From assembly GCA_037974665.1 (NCBI GenBank), contig CM075770.1, forward strand, positions 96,778,850 to 96,842,849: a stretch of DNA of 64,000 nucleotides, written 5' to 3'. The translations under genes were made by a program, and so were the position numbers. Each line of letters starts with the position of its first letter. Position 1 is the first letter of the stretch. Origin of the DNA: Ehretia macrophylla (taxonomy: Eukaryota; Streptophyta; Magnoliopsida; Boraginales; Ehretiaceae). Below are positions 1-11,500 of the stretch, piece after piece. A model generated the notes under the pieces. The model had not been told where the DNA came from. It searched no databases and worked only from the letters and a program-made list of their open reading frames with translations.

Positions 1-730
1 ACATAAAAAAAAGAACATTATATAAATGCTTGAAGAAAGTTGGTGGAGAAGTTCTTCATTTTATTATGCTCCTTGTGCGGGTGTTGGGCCTGTTGGTGGT
101 GGTGGTGGTGGTGGCGGTGGTTGAGGTTACAATAGTTTGAAACATTTGAGTGTTGAGATACAAGATGTCTTACAAGCGTTCCAGTTCCAAATTGACGACG
201 AAATATATATTTACGTTCACAGTAGTTACAAATTACATAGTCATGTTCTTCAAAGTAAGCAAAATAATTCCAAACATTTGAATGTAATCGTTGTGAAAGA
301 TTTTCTTCCTCTTATAGTCATAGATATTGTGTATTCTCTTGTAGTAAAATAAAGAGACAATAGGTAGTAAAATAAATATATAGTTTTATAGTGAAATGAA
401 GTTGAATACACTAACTATTTATAAGAAAAATTACATGTACAAATTATAATCTCAAGATGGGCTTTATCTGGGTTCAAATTGGGCCTGAGTTGGGTTGGAG
501 CTGGGCCTGTGCTGAATTCGAGCTGGGCAGGGCCGAGCTTATGGGCTGAGCTGGATTGGGTTTGGGCACAAATGAGTTTAGTCTAAAAATATAAGACGTA
601 GCTCAGCCTACCTATATATGGTGGGTTGAACCGAGTCGAACTCACTTTCATTCGAATTGACTTAGGCCTGAATTTTTATGTGCTGAACTGAATTAGATCT
701 GTATCAGTTCGACCCAAATACCACCTCTAA
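1..730 (-). mobile_element. hAT-like element derivative, cut by the window edge
   Basis: On the minus strand the element starts at 730 with a TAGAGGTGG-type terminus and runs off the window at base 1. The first 300 bases are rich in GGGCC/GAGCTGGG subterminal motifs (about 440-720). A degenerate reading frame then encodes a BED-type zinc finger (CX2C, then a GTG-LVRHL-H block; about 160-340), followed by a proline-rich stretch that reads as a GGT repeat on the plus strand (96-122). The same structure occurs inverted at 23982-24897. No transposase core is visible. The hAT assignment rests on the terminus and the BED finger and is an inference. Confidence 0.6.
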
Positions 731-972
731 CTAACTCATAGAAGAAATTTTCTTGAATTGGAGTTATTGAGGATGATGGCAATTTGGAGGGCCAAGATGA
801 TGTGATGACTTGACTTTCCACATTACATATGTTAAATCTGTCTTACAACGTTCCTGTTCTATGATGGTGATATTTCGCTCGGTATGCTGGTGGGTGTAAT
901 ACTAGATAGCTATTCCATTTGTCACTGCACCTCCCCACCCAAGGCATTGTCACAAGTCCCATCAATCAAAAC

Positions 973-982
973 TTCATATAAA
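973..982 (+). promoter_or_regulatory. Candidate TATA box of the RING-H2 gene
   Basis: A CATATAAAAT motif lies about 70 bases before the ATG at 1049. This spacing suits a short 5' leader. It also argues against the in-frame ATG at 884, which lies upstream of the motif. Confidence 0.45.
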
Positions 983-1048
983 ATTTTCCTAAAAACAATC
1001 CATATATGGCCAAAGCACCTTGCCTTAATCCTTTATTACACAAACTCT

Positions 1049-1567
1049 ATGAATTTTGCATCATCCTTCAAAGCATATATGGCTGCTATAGCTCAATTTC
1101 TTGCTCACGTTTACACCATCACCATATTCTTTTTCACCATCCTAGTCCTGGAATTAATCATACTACTACGCTCCCTCACAGGAACTATTTACAGTAATAA
1201 CCACAGGCCAATCACCACCACCCAATTCCTCAAGCTTGTTGAAGAGAAAAATCCATCTATTGAATACGAAAGCGGATCATTAAGCGTGGAAGCAAAAGAG
1301 TGTGCAGTTTGTTTATCAGTATTTGAGGAAGGAGAAGAGATTAGGAAGTTGAAATGCAAGCATACTTTCCATAAGGATTGCCTTGACAAATGGCTGGAGC
1401 ATGGCTTTGCTACATGTCCGCTCTGTCGGAGAAAAGTTTTGCCTGAGGAGATTGTACTTAGGTATCGCCAGCATCGGATTCACCACGAGTACGATGGAAG
1501 TGATGAAGAGATGATCTTTTTTCTGTCAGCATTACATGGTAATAATTATTTCCGCAGATTCTTGTAA
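1049..1567 (+). CDS. Membrane-anchored RING-H2 finger protein (ATL/RHA2-like E3 ubiquitin ligase)
   Basis: Single-exon gene of 172 residues. One hydrophobic segment (about residues 16-42) is followed by a RING-H2 domain at residues 85-126. Its ligands are CX2C, X14, CXH, X2, HX2C, X11, CX2C, with the usual tryptophan (DKW) after the fourth cysteine; the C-terminus is acidic then basic. Proteins of this plan and size in plants are E2-dependent ubiquitin ligases, often involved in stress or hormone signalling; the substrate cannot be told. The frame stays open upstream to an ATG at 884, but that segment looks like leader or promoter DNA and lies before a TATA-like motif, so I prefer 1049; 1079 is also possible (162 residues). 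All zinc ligands are present and there is no internal stop, so the gene looks functional. Confidence 0.85.
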   Translation: MNFASSFKAYMAAIAQFLAHVYTITIFFFTILVLELIILLRSLTGTIYSNNHRPITTTQFLKLVEEKNPSIEYESGSLSVEAKECAVCLSVFEEGEEIRKLKCKHTFHKDCLDKWLEHGFATCPLCRRKVLPEEIVLRYRQHRIHHEYDGSDEEMIFFLSALHGNNYFRRFL

Positions 1568-2742
1568 TATTCACTACACCCCGAGATTGTCATCTCATGT
1601 ACTTGTTGTATATAAGGATCGGATAGTGTAATTTTGCCGAAGAGTATCGTAATATATTATTTGTTTACTTTTTTTATTTTTTTTATACACAATAGATTCG
1701 ATAATGAATTATTATCGTATAAAGAAAGAATAAAAAGAGTAAAGGATAGACGTAAATAATCTATAAAAATATCTAATAGGCTACTATTAACCTTCTTCTT
1801 ACCCACAAGAAAAATAAAAAATAAAAACAAAAACAAAAAAAGGCAACTATTGAAACACTTGCGTCCGATAATTGGACTCGTCTAGCTCACAAAACATTGG
1901 TGGGACTCGCCATAAATATTGTCCATAATTCATACATATAGTGAGAGAAAATTGGTATAAATTGTGTATCTATATAAAACTAGAGCAGATAATAATATAT
2001 ACCAGGACACAGCTCATTGTATTGGTTATTGGCAGCTGGGAGATTAAAACCGGGGACAAAATAGTGTCAAATTTTCTCCGGGGACCAAATAGTGTCAAAT
2101 TTTCTTAACCAGTTAACCGATACTTTAAGTATCATCTGCATTAACTTGACCGAAATAGGCACGCCACCATATGTTCTTAGAATCAGCAGTAAAATGTAGA
2201 AAGATTTGGTGAGCTGAAACTAATCCACTCTGTGTCGGCAAAAAAGTCCTAATTTTGTATGCAATGGTTAATCAAGATTCGCACTGCTCATGTACCCGTG
2301 ACCAAACATGTAACAGGACCATGTCTCCTAAAACCATACTGAATTAAATTTTTGTAGGGCCGTTGTTGGATGTGTAACTTGTCTGAGTCGAGTCGAGTTA
2401 ACGATTTATTTAATTTTTGTTCGAGCTGAGGTCCTGAACAAATAAAGAAAAGGGATGACAAGGGTTATTTTTCACGTTTCTTCTCGAGCGAGAAAATTAA
2501 TAAGTTGATTTGGGTATGAATTCAACGAATAATAACAAATTTAGCAATAAAATGAATAAGTTACTTTTTAGTCACTTTTTTTGTATTATTTATAGTAATA
2601 TTTGAGAATCTTTTTTGGTGGTTTCTACCTGTTCTTGTATTCTATTTTTGTCACAAGTGTCTTGGTAATAAAGATTCCCTTTTTCCCGCATTTATGTAAT
2701 TGCATATATGTACCATTTTATGTCCATATCAGTGGTCTTGGA
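1568..2742. other. Intergenic DNA after the RING-H2 gene
   Basis: It holds the 3' UTR of the RING-H2 gene and AT-rich sequence. The only structure I see is a 28-bp tandem duplication at 2050-2105. No ORF of interest. Confidence 0.6.
2050..2105. repeat. Two-copy 28-bp tandem repeat
   Basis: Two adjacent 28-bp copies, each starting CCGGGGAC and ending AAATTTTCT, differ at one base. Confidence 0.9.
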
Positions 2743-2756
2743 GGAGCATTTCATTT

Positions 2757-2878
2757 TTAAAAAATATATATATTTATAAGTTAATATTACATTATTTAAG
2801 ATATTAATTTTAAGATTTAACTTCAAAAATTTATATTTAAAACGAGAATTATACATCTAAATCAAACGCCTAGTGGTT
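2757..2878 (-). mobile_element. SINE-like retroposon with 14-bp target duplication
   Basis: A short AT-rich insert is flanked by an identical 14-bp direct repeat, GGAGCATTTCATTT, at 2743-2756 and 2879-2892. Read on the minus strand, its head (about 2820-2870) resembles a tRNA A-box region (TTTGATTTAG, then ATTCTCGTTTT) and its end is A-rich. The same head occurs in the SINE at 25888-26219. A long TSD with a tRNA-like head and A-rich tail fits a SINE; I see no clear B box. Confidence 0.55.
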
Positions 2879-2892
2879 GGAGCATTTCATTT

Positions 2893-3266
2893 AATCATGT
2901 CCATATAACTTTATGAAATAAAAAAGTAAAAAATGTCACGCTACATCCGACCGAAAATCTTTATAAATTATCACAGAACTGCAATACAAAACATACACCG
3001 GAATTGATGCGACTTTAATGAAGGGAGCACTAATTCCAGTCTTTACTTTTGCGGGGTTGTCTTTCTGTGTGACTTCTGATTAGTCGATTCATTAATATAT
3101 TTGTGGGTCTAACACATATAAAGAATTGATTTTTATCTTACAATTGGATGGTTATTTGGTAATACTGTAGAATTTCTCCACTTTTATGATCCAAGAGGTC
3201 ATAGTGATCTGCTTGAATCGATCTTCGACAGCGGTGGAAGGCTCTCATCCAATAAAAAGCAGAGCT

Positions 3267-3297
<31 letters not shown>

Positions 3298-3581
3298 ATA
3301 GCAGAGCTAGAGTTTCAACTTGCAAGTATTGATTGCATTGCCAAATCAATGCGAAAATATTGAGTAGTAGGTAAGCAAGTCAGACAAGATTTTGCTTCAA
3401 CAAATTATTATGTAACAACTCAAAATATTTAGCGAAGATTTTTAAAGGATGATGCTCCGCCCAATCTCTCCAAATAGTTGGAACAGGGAAGGAAAATGGA
3501 TAGAGGGATTATGGTATCCTTTATTTTTTATTGTTTTGAACATTTTATAATGAAAAAGGAAACAGAGGGATAATCACGTTT
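2893..3581. other. AT-rich intergenic DNA
   Basis: Contains a T homopolymer at 3271-3298 flanked by a short direct repeat, GCAGAGCTAGAGTTT, at about 3258 and 3301. No gene recognised. Confidence 0.6.
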
Positions 3582-3586
3582 ATCAT

Positions 3587-4329
3587 TGTAGATGCCGAAA
3601 TTTATAATCACAAATTTTGAGGCACTAGCAATCTACAAGGATATAAGGTAATAGAATAACGTGAGTTTGGGACACCGTTTTTATACCGGTCGAAGACCCT
3701 CTGATGCTCAAGTCAGTAATTTATCGATAAAAGTAAGAATTTGAGGGAAAGTATGGTAAGGGTTGAGGAGACTACCATAAGATCAGTGTCGATGTGGAAA
3801 GGGTAGACCGTTGGTATGTCGAGCCAAAAGGGAGAGTATTGCTAGGTGCGGCGAATACTCAATGCCCTGTTCCTTGGGTAGGCGTGGGTAAGCCAAAAGT
3901 CATGGACTTTTGGGACTTATATTCTGAGTGGACTACCTGATCACTTATTGCTTAGGATAGAGTTAGTCTTTATCCCAAGTCTTTCGATGGTCATCTGTTC
4001 TTCGTAGGATGGTCAATTGGGATGAGTCTTGAGTCGCTTATCCCTTGAGACAAAATCGACCTTTATCTGAAGTCCACCAATCATCATCCCGTCCTAGTAG
4101 GCTAGACAGTTGGAACGTCTCCTCAATCGTCTATCCGGAGATATCCGATAGAGTTTGAATTGCATTTGGGCTTAGCCAAGGGCCTTGAGCCTTTAGTGGG
4201 CCTACTACAGGAGTAGACTGCAATCCCTGGCATCGTATATGGGCCTTGGCCCAATAATTGCGCTTCGATTGAGGTCAAATGACCTGTAATAGTTGGACCA
4301 TTGCTCTAAGCCCAATTTTGGCAATAACA
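3587..4329 (-). repeat. 3' LTR of the TR-GAG-like element
   Basis: 743 bp, bounded by TG and CA on the plus strand, and matched over its whole length by 21257-22014. Substitutions are scattered, so the insertion is not very recent. The left flank is the TSD ATCAT. Confidence 0.88.
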
Positions 4330-4347
4330 GTTTGTCCCCCACTCCCT
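4330..4347 (-). other. Polypurine tract of the TR-GAG-like element
   Basis: On the minus strand this is a purine-rich run (AGGGAGTGGGGGACAAAC) directly next to the 3' LTR, as expected for plus-strand DNA priming. Confidence 0.65.
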
Positions 4348-4727
4348 AAGTCGAAGAGTCTTCAAGTTAGGGAATAGTTGTTTGTTTGCAAAATAACTTA
4401 AGCTCGGATCTTCCATAAAGAGGCATTTGAGAGGGCTACAATCTTGAACGAACTTTATTTTGAATTTTTTTTTTCTACTCATGGTTGAGAGTAGGCTACA
4501 TTCAAGCACCTCGTCGAATAGACTACAACCTGTACCATAGTCGAGAGCAAACCACAAGGCTGAGAGCCTCGTTTCAGTGGCCTACGAGCCTTCATGTGTG
4601 GCTTTGCATGGATTATAATTTTTTCTCATAGTCTTGAGCGGACTACATATAAGTGAATACGTTTGAGTGGGCTACAGTTCACACAACCCTTTTAAGGGGT
4701 CTACATGGCTAAGCTCCATGTAAATGT

Positions 4728-4967
4728 GGCCTGCGAATTCCAAGTTTTGCTTAGGAGTGGCCTACATAGCCAAGGCTTGATTAGGAGTGTCCTACATAGC
4801 CAAGACTTGTTTAGGAATGAACTACATAGCCAAGGCTTACTTGGGAATGGCCTACATAGCCAAGGCTCACTTGGGAGTGGCTTACATGACCAAAATATTA
4901 CTTGGAGTAGCATACAACTTCAACACATAGTCTGGAGTAGACTACAATTTGAATGCCCTATTAGAGT
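4728..4967. repeat. 30-bp tandem array
   Basis: The best units start at 4759, 4789, 4819, 4849 and 4879 and are exactly 30 bp, with core CCTACATAGCCAAGGCTT. The units on either side are degenerate. The array belongs to the non-coding 3' part of the TR-GAG-like element. Its open frames (plus and minus) are a by-product of a period divisible by three. Confidence 0.85.
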
Positions 4968-5208
4968 AGGTTATAATTTTCAAAATATACTATTTTGTCT
5001 TTGCTCACTCTTTCTCTTGCATAACCAAGAGCATTAAATGCGCTTTCAAAATTCTACTCTTTTTTCATTTTTTTTTTCCTTTTTTTTTGGCTAGTATGCC
5101 TTCCCGTACATGGGTTGCTCCTTTGAGTTCCTCTTTTGTAGGTTGACCCCGGAGTGTCCTTACATAGGCCACTCTTTTGAGTTCATTATATAGGCTAGTC
5201 ATTGGGGG

Positions 5209-5312
5209 TGTCCTTACATAGGCTAGTCTTTGGGTGTCCTTATGTAGCCTAGCCTTTGGGTATCCTTACGTAGGCTAGTCTTTGGGTGTCCTTACATAGG
5301 CTAATTTTTGGG
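5209..5312. repeat. 26-bp tandem array
   Basis: Four units of exactly 26 bp start at 5209, 5235, 5261 and 5287 (core TCCTTACATAGGCTAGTC), inside the TR-GAG-like element. Confidence 0.88.
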
Positions 5313-5619
5313 TGTCATTTACCCTCGACTTAGAAGAGTGGACTACTGTAGAGGTAGTCTGGTCTCTAGTTTGTTTGGCCAGGGAGTAGCCTACTGTTAT
5401 CCGAGCTCAACTCGAGTGGGCTACCCTTAAGTAAGCTTGATATAAGGGGACTACTACCCTCATAGGCTACTCTATTTGGTATTTGGAAGAGGCAGTTTGG
5501 TTTTCACAGATTACTACATGAGTAAGTTGGCCCTCCTAGGACGCGGATAAGGTAGTTTGGTCGTTGTCAGCTACAACACCTATAGGTTGGTCCATATAGG
5601 ACTTTTGGTTATATTCGTA

Positions 5620-6046
5620 GGTTGGTCCCCATAGGACTTTTGTTTTGCCGTTATGGGATATATTTCGTAGGTTGGTCCTTATGGGACTTCTATTTGGTAG
5701 CAAAGGACTATACTTTGTAGGTTAGTCTACTTAGAACTTTTATGTAGTCACAATAGACTACGTAGGCTAGTCCACTTAGGACTTTTATGTAGTTGCCATA
5801 GACTACATAGGCTAGTTCACTTAGGACTTTTATTTGGCCGCACAAGGCAACTACATTCGTAGGTTAGTCCTCATAGGACTTTTATGTAGTCGCAATAGAC
5901 TATGTAGGCTAGCCCACTTAGGACTTTTATGTAGTCACAATAGACTATGTAGGCTAGTCCACTTAGGACTTTTATTTGGCCGAACTGGGCTACTATATTT
6001 GTAGGTTAGTCCTTATAGGACTTTTATGTAGTTGCAATAGACTACA
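5620..6046. repeat. Tandem array of alternating 45- and 52-bp units, left part
   Basis: Units share the core CCACTTAGGACTTTTAT. They come in a 45-bp form (ending AATAGACTATGTAG) and a 52-bp form (containing TTTGGCCGCAC). The array is cut at 6046 by the Tekay insertion and resumes at 16094. Confidence 0.85.
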
Positions 6047-8555
6047 TGTCACGCCCCGACCCAACCCCCAAACTAAAGGTTAAGTCCGGACCCGACACAC
6101 GGACAGAGTCTCCCCTGTACCGTGGACTTTCTGAAAACCTGTAAACTTGCAAATAAGGTAAATACAAGGTAAACAAACTTTTCATGGCTATATATATAAA
6201 GATTCAAGGCCATCCGAGCCTTGAAGCAAACAACAATTCCAAAACCACACAAGCATGCAAGAACTTTGTTTACAACATAGTCTAGTAGCCATGAAATTCT
6301 AGGATATCTATAAAACATAATTAAAAAATAAAACATTTCTCCCTTAATCCATTCACTCCCAAGCATGCAAGGAAATAAAAGCAGGAATAAAAGTTATTAC
6401 AAGACATGGGCTTCCAATTCTACACCATAATCTACTATCCTTCAATTTTACACAACAAACATATACATAGCCCTTAGGCCACAAAATAGGACATAAGATA
6501 AACAGTTGAGCCTTCCACATAGCAAGAATTTAAACCACCTCAAGCTATCAGGCACAACAACTAAGGTAAAGGATCAGTCTGAACTTCCTCTTCCTCAACT
6601 AACTCAACAAGCTGGGGATCACCCTCAGCGTCTCCTGAAACACATATCGAGGTATGAGCAACCACTGTTGCCCAGTGAGGGATATAGTCCCGGGGCATGC
6701 AATGCAAGAGGTAATACAATTAAAACAACAATAACAATTAGACAATTAAAGAAACAATGGTAGTTTGAATAACCACACATTTAAAAGGATACATTTCACA
6801 TAACCCCTATACATCAATCTTCACTGGTCTTCATTCACGATCCACGAACCACGATCACGATCACGATCATGATCACGATAAGCCGGCATAATCCCTAAAC
6901 ACTCCAGTGGGTGTACTCCGGATGTGCCCCGATAATCCTACGACCCAACATCCCCTGGCAATCTCCGGACCAGGCGAATGAGGGACTAGGGCACGGAGTT
7001 TGAATATCCACCGGCAAGCCCTCTGCCGCCCAGCCGATATTCAACACATTCGCCCCTGACACTATGGTTGCACAACCACTATGCAATGCACTTAACAATG
7101 GTAAGTTAATAGCAATAATCTAAGCATTAACACATAGGAGGATCAACAAAGTAGGTTGACCTCGATGCAATTAGAATAGAACGATTATATAAGCAAATAT
7201 GCAGTTTTACAAAGAGACATATGCAAGATAAGTATAGAATCATACCAAAAGTTTCAAATCAACTTGAAACCACATATAAACACTCAAGAAGTCACGCCAT
7301 GGGTTTAGAAGTGTGAGTCAATCGAAATTGCACCTAAATCCCTTTATTTTTCAAATTATTTCTCTTCCAAACCAAAGTTAATGATTCCATTTTCAAGAGA
7401 AACTCTCCCAACCTTCTAACTAACCCTCAAGGTACCCTCTCAACCCTCTAACTCATTCAAACGCCCGCTATTACCCCGAAAGCCCCAAATTCCCTCTTAT
7501 GGCTTTAAAATACACGTACCACATCCGGGCTTCAAACAAGGGTTATCAAAGCTTCTATAGCACCTAGGTAGCCTAAGAATACTAGAAGTGAAGCCCGAAT
7601 CCACCCGGATTCGCACTAACCTCGAAAGCCCTTTGTTAAAGTCGACTATTTTACGTTTTATGCGATTTTTAAGACAATGCAAGTGCACGGGGCTATTAGA
7701 CTACCTTCATTAGCACCTAAGGCTTCTATTAGGAGTGTTGAATCAAGCTAATTCGAGCAATTACATAAAACCCTAGAAAAAAATGTCACTATTCACCCTA
7801 AAAATCAAACTAACGATTCTAACCGTTTAAAAAGCGAAACGATGGCTCAAATGTGTTCTATAGCATCCATATACATGGTATAATAGCATAGATAATCAAT
7901 ACAATAGCATTTGAATACATTTTCAACAAATCAAGAAAATAGAAACTATTTAGAAATGCGAAAATAAGCCGTGAAATCTCTCACCAATGCGCGTAGGAGC
8001 ACCTAGGAAGCTTGCAAACACCCTACACTAGTTGCTCAAGGCTTGGAGTGGCTTGAATTGAAGGATTGAATAGCAAAAACCTTCCTATTTTCCTGTTTGC
8101 TGCTGTCGGCCTTGTGCCTGTTTTTTTTCAGCTTTTATTTTTTTTTCTTGTGTTATATGAGCTAATGTTATGTTATGTTGAGTATATATTGGGGTGGGGT
8201 CATGTTTGGGTGTTTAAGTGGTCAATTATAATGCGCGTAGCAAGCTTAAAACGAGCCTAAAGTGAAACATGTGTGCTAGTTAATTAAATCTCTAAGTTAG
8301 TTACGTAACACTATTCATTGAACTACTAAAATCATTTTCTAAACGAGCTCTCCTATCGCTTCTAGCTCAATCGCTCATTTTTTCACTACTCTAACAATTA
8401 ATACGATTTAATAAAAATGCTAATTCGTTAATAGTATGAAGTTTAAAAACGGAGTGAATAGTAATTTAAGAAGGCAGTTAATAATGCACATAAGGAAATG
8501 CGCAAACAAGGGATGCAACAGTAATTGAATGCATGGCTAAATCTCGGGCGTTACA
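6047..8555 (-). repeat. 3' LTR of the Tekay-type element
   Basis: 2509 bp, nearly identical to 13598-16093. A (GATCAC)n-like stretch near 6850-6880 is 12 bp longer here than in the other LTR. Short ORFs inside it recur in both LTRs and are not genes. Confidence 0.95.
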
Positions 8556-11500
8556 TCCTCTCCTCTTTAAACTAATTGCATCCACGCAATTCTTACATGA
8601 TTCGACGAATAACTCTGGATACCGCTCCCGCATCTGATCCTCTCTCTCCCACGTCGCATCATCTACGCCATGATGATCCCACAGAACTTTAACCATCGGA
8701 ATACTTTTAGTCCTCAGCTCCTAAACTTTCTGATCAACAATTCGAAGAGGTTTCTCTATGTACGTCAAGGTCTCACTGATCTTAAGCGGTTCTGGCTCAA
8801 GTATGTGAGAGGGATCTGGCTGATACTTCCGAAGCATAGAAACATGGAAGACATCATGAATTCTGCCCAGACTAGGAGGTAAAGCTAAACGGTAAACCAA
8901 TTCACCAATAGTTTCAGTTATCTCAAATGGTCCCACATAACGAGGACTGAGTTTACCCCATTTACCATGCCAAATCAAACCTTTGCAAGGAGAAATTTTC
9001 AGAAATACTCGATCCCCTACTGCAAATTTTAGATCACGACGATGTCTATCTGCATAACTCTTTTGCCGACTCTGTGCTGTAAGCATTATTTTTTTAATAA
9101 GCTGCACATGATCAATCATTTTGTTCATTTCAGGTAAGAGAATAGGGTCGACCGTCTTCATTTCCCCAACATCATCCCAATAGAGAGGAGACCGGCATTT
9201 ACGCCCATAAAGTGCCTCATAAGGTGCCATACCAATAGTAGCTTGATAACTATTGTTATAGGCGAACTCTGCGAGTGACAAATACTTCTCTCAACTCTTA
9301 CCGAAGTCCAAAATACAAGCCCGTAACATATCCTCGAGGATTAAGATAGTTATCTCGGATTGACCATCTGTCTGAGGATGATAAGCTGTACTGAAACTCA
9401 AAGTCGTGCCCAAAGCTTTCTGAATCTTATGCCAGAACTGATATGTGAATCTGGAATCTCTATCTGGCACAATACTCTTTGGAATTCCATGCAGTCAGAC
9501 AACATTCTCAATATACAACTCTACTAGCTTATCAAGAGAATCAGACTTCTTTTTAGCAATGAAATGAGAAGTCTTGGTCAATCTATCCACAATAACCCAA
9601 ACTGAGTCATTACCCTTCGAAGACCTCGGTAAATCTGATACGAAATCCATGGTAATATGATCCCATTTCCAAACAGGAATAGCCAAAGGCTGCAACAACC
9701 CTGCAGGCCTCTGATGCTCTGCTTTAACTTTCTGACAAGTAAGACATCGAGCAACATAGTCAGCTTTCCCTCTTCATATTATTCCACCAGAAATTCTGCT
9801 TCAAATCTCTATACATTTTAGTACTGCCTGGATGGATAGTATATCTAGAACTGTGTGCCTCAGCAAGAATATCCTTCTTCAAAGTTGGATCATTCGGAAT
9901 ACAGATTCTTCCTTTGAATTTGAGAATACCATCGTCGTACAGTTTGAAATCCGACTCTCTCCCTTTAGAATTCTCTAAGACTTTCAACAATTGAAGATCA
10001 GCCTGTTGAGCTTCTCGAATCCTGGATAATAATAGAGATTGAATCTACAAACTTGCGAATTGAATACCAGAATTTGAAGTACTAGGCTTCCATAAGCATA
10101 ATTCTTCCATGAATTCCCAATTCTTGATAATCAAGCTAGCAACAGTAGCCTTTTGGCTCAAAGCATCAGCAACAATATTGGCCTTACCTGGAAGATAGTT
10201 AATAGTGCAGTTATAGTCCTCAAGTAATTCCAGCCAGCGCCTCTGCCTCATGTTCAACTCTTTCTGTGAAAATAGATATTTCAAGCTCTTATGATCTGTA
10301 AAGATTTCAAACTTGTTGCCCCATAGATAATGACGCCATTTCTTTAATGCAAGAATGATAGCTGCAAGCTCAAGATCATGAGTCGGATAGTTGAGTTCAT
10401 AAGGCTTCAGTTTCCTGGAAACATAAGCAATAACCCTGCCATTCTGCATCAATACATAACCCAGACCTTCCTTCGAAGCATCACTATAGATCACCAGATT
10501 ATCATAACCCTCGGGTAAAGCAAGAATAGGAGCTGTAGTCAATCTCTTCTTCAATTCCTGGAAGCTGGCCTCACATTTATCACTCCAGTCAAATACTGTT
10601 TTCTTCTGAGTAAGTTGAGTTAAAGGCCCTGCGATCTTAGAGAAATCCTTGACAAACCTCCGATAATACCCAGCTAAACCAAGGAAGCTACGAATTTCTG
10701 TAACAGTTTCAGGTCGTTTCCAAGATAACACCACTTCAATCTTCGCTGGATCAACAGAAATACCATCCTGCGAGATAATATGGCCAAGAAAAGCAACTTG
10801 CTTAAGCCAGAATTCACATTTGCTGAACTTTGCAAACAACTGATGCTCCTGAAGAGTCGGCAACACAATTCTGAGATGCTGTTCATGTTCTGCCTCAGAT
10901 TTAGAATAGACAAGAATATCATCAATGAATATAACCACAAATTGGTCCAGATAAGGACGGAATACCCTCTGCATTAAGTCCATGAATGTGGCGGGAGCAT
11001 TAGTAAGACCAAACGGCAAGACAACAAACTCATAATGGCCATATTGAGTTCTAAAAGCAGTTTTAGGAACATCATCTTTCTTAATCCTCAGCTGATAATA
11101 GCCTTGCCTCAGATCAAATTTAGAGAATACCTTGGCGCCTTGCAACTGATCAAATAACTCTTCAATTAAAGGCAAAGGATATTTATTTTTGATGGTTACC
11201 TGATTAAGACCCCGATAATCAATGCATAAGCGAAGAGATCCGTCTTTCTTTTTAACAAATAGGACTGGCGCACCCCAAGGTGAAGAACTCGGCTGAATGA
11301 ATCCCTTCTCAAGCAAACCCTGCAATTAAACTTTCAATTCCTGCAACTCAGGTGGAGCCATTCTATACGGAGTCCTAGAGATAGGTGAAGTCCCTAGCAA
11401 TAAGTCAATCATGAACTCTATCTCTCTATCAGGCGGTAACCCTGGTAATTCCTCAGGAAAGACCCCCGGAAACTCCCTCACGATAGGTATATCATTCAAT

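Noticed and set aside
137..352. 71-residue plus-strand ORF
   Set aside because: It is the antisense shadow of the BED-finger frame of a hAT derivative, which reads on the other strand.
884..1048. N-terminal extension of the RING-H2 ORF (ATG at 884)
   Set aside because: The 55 extra residues look like translated leader, a TATA-like motif lies inside this stretch, and proteins of this type start shortly before the membrane segment.
4701..4913. ORF encoding a repeated KPWLCRP-type peptide
   Set aside because: It is a by-product of the 30-bp tandem array, whose period is divisible by three and therefore leaves frames open on both strands.
4728..6046. CRISPR-like appearance of regular short repeats
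   Set aside because: The units are contiguous without unique spacers, lie inside an LTR element, and the genome is a plant nuclear genome.
7497..7688. Small ORF repeated almost identically at 15033-15224
   Set aside because: Both copies lie at the same place in the two Tekay LTRs. The similarity reflects the LTR pair, not a gene family. The same applies to the ORFs at 6506/14051 and 6895/14383.
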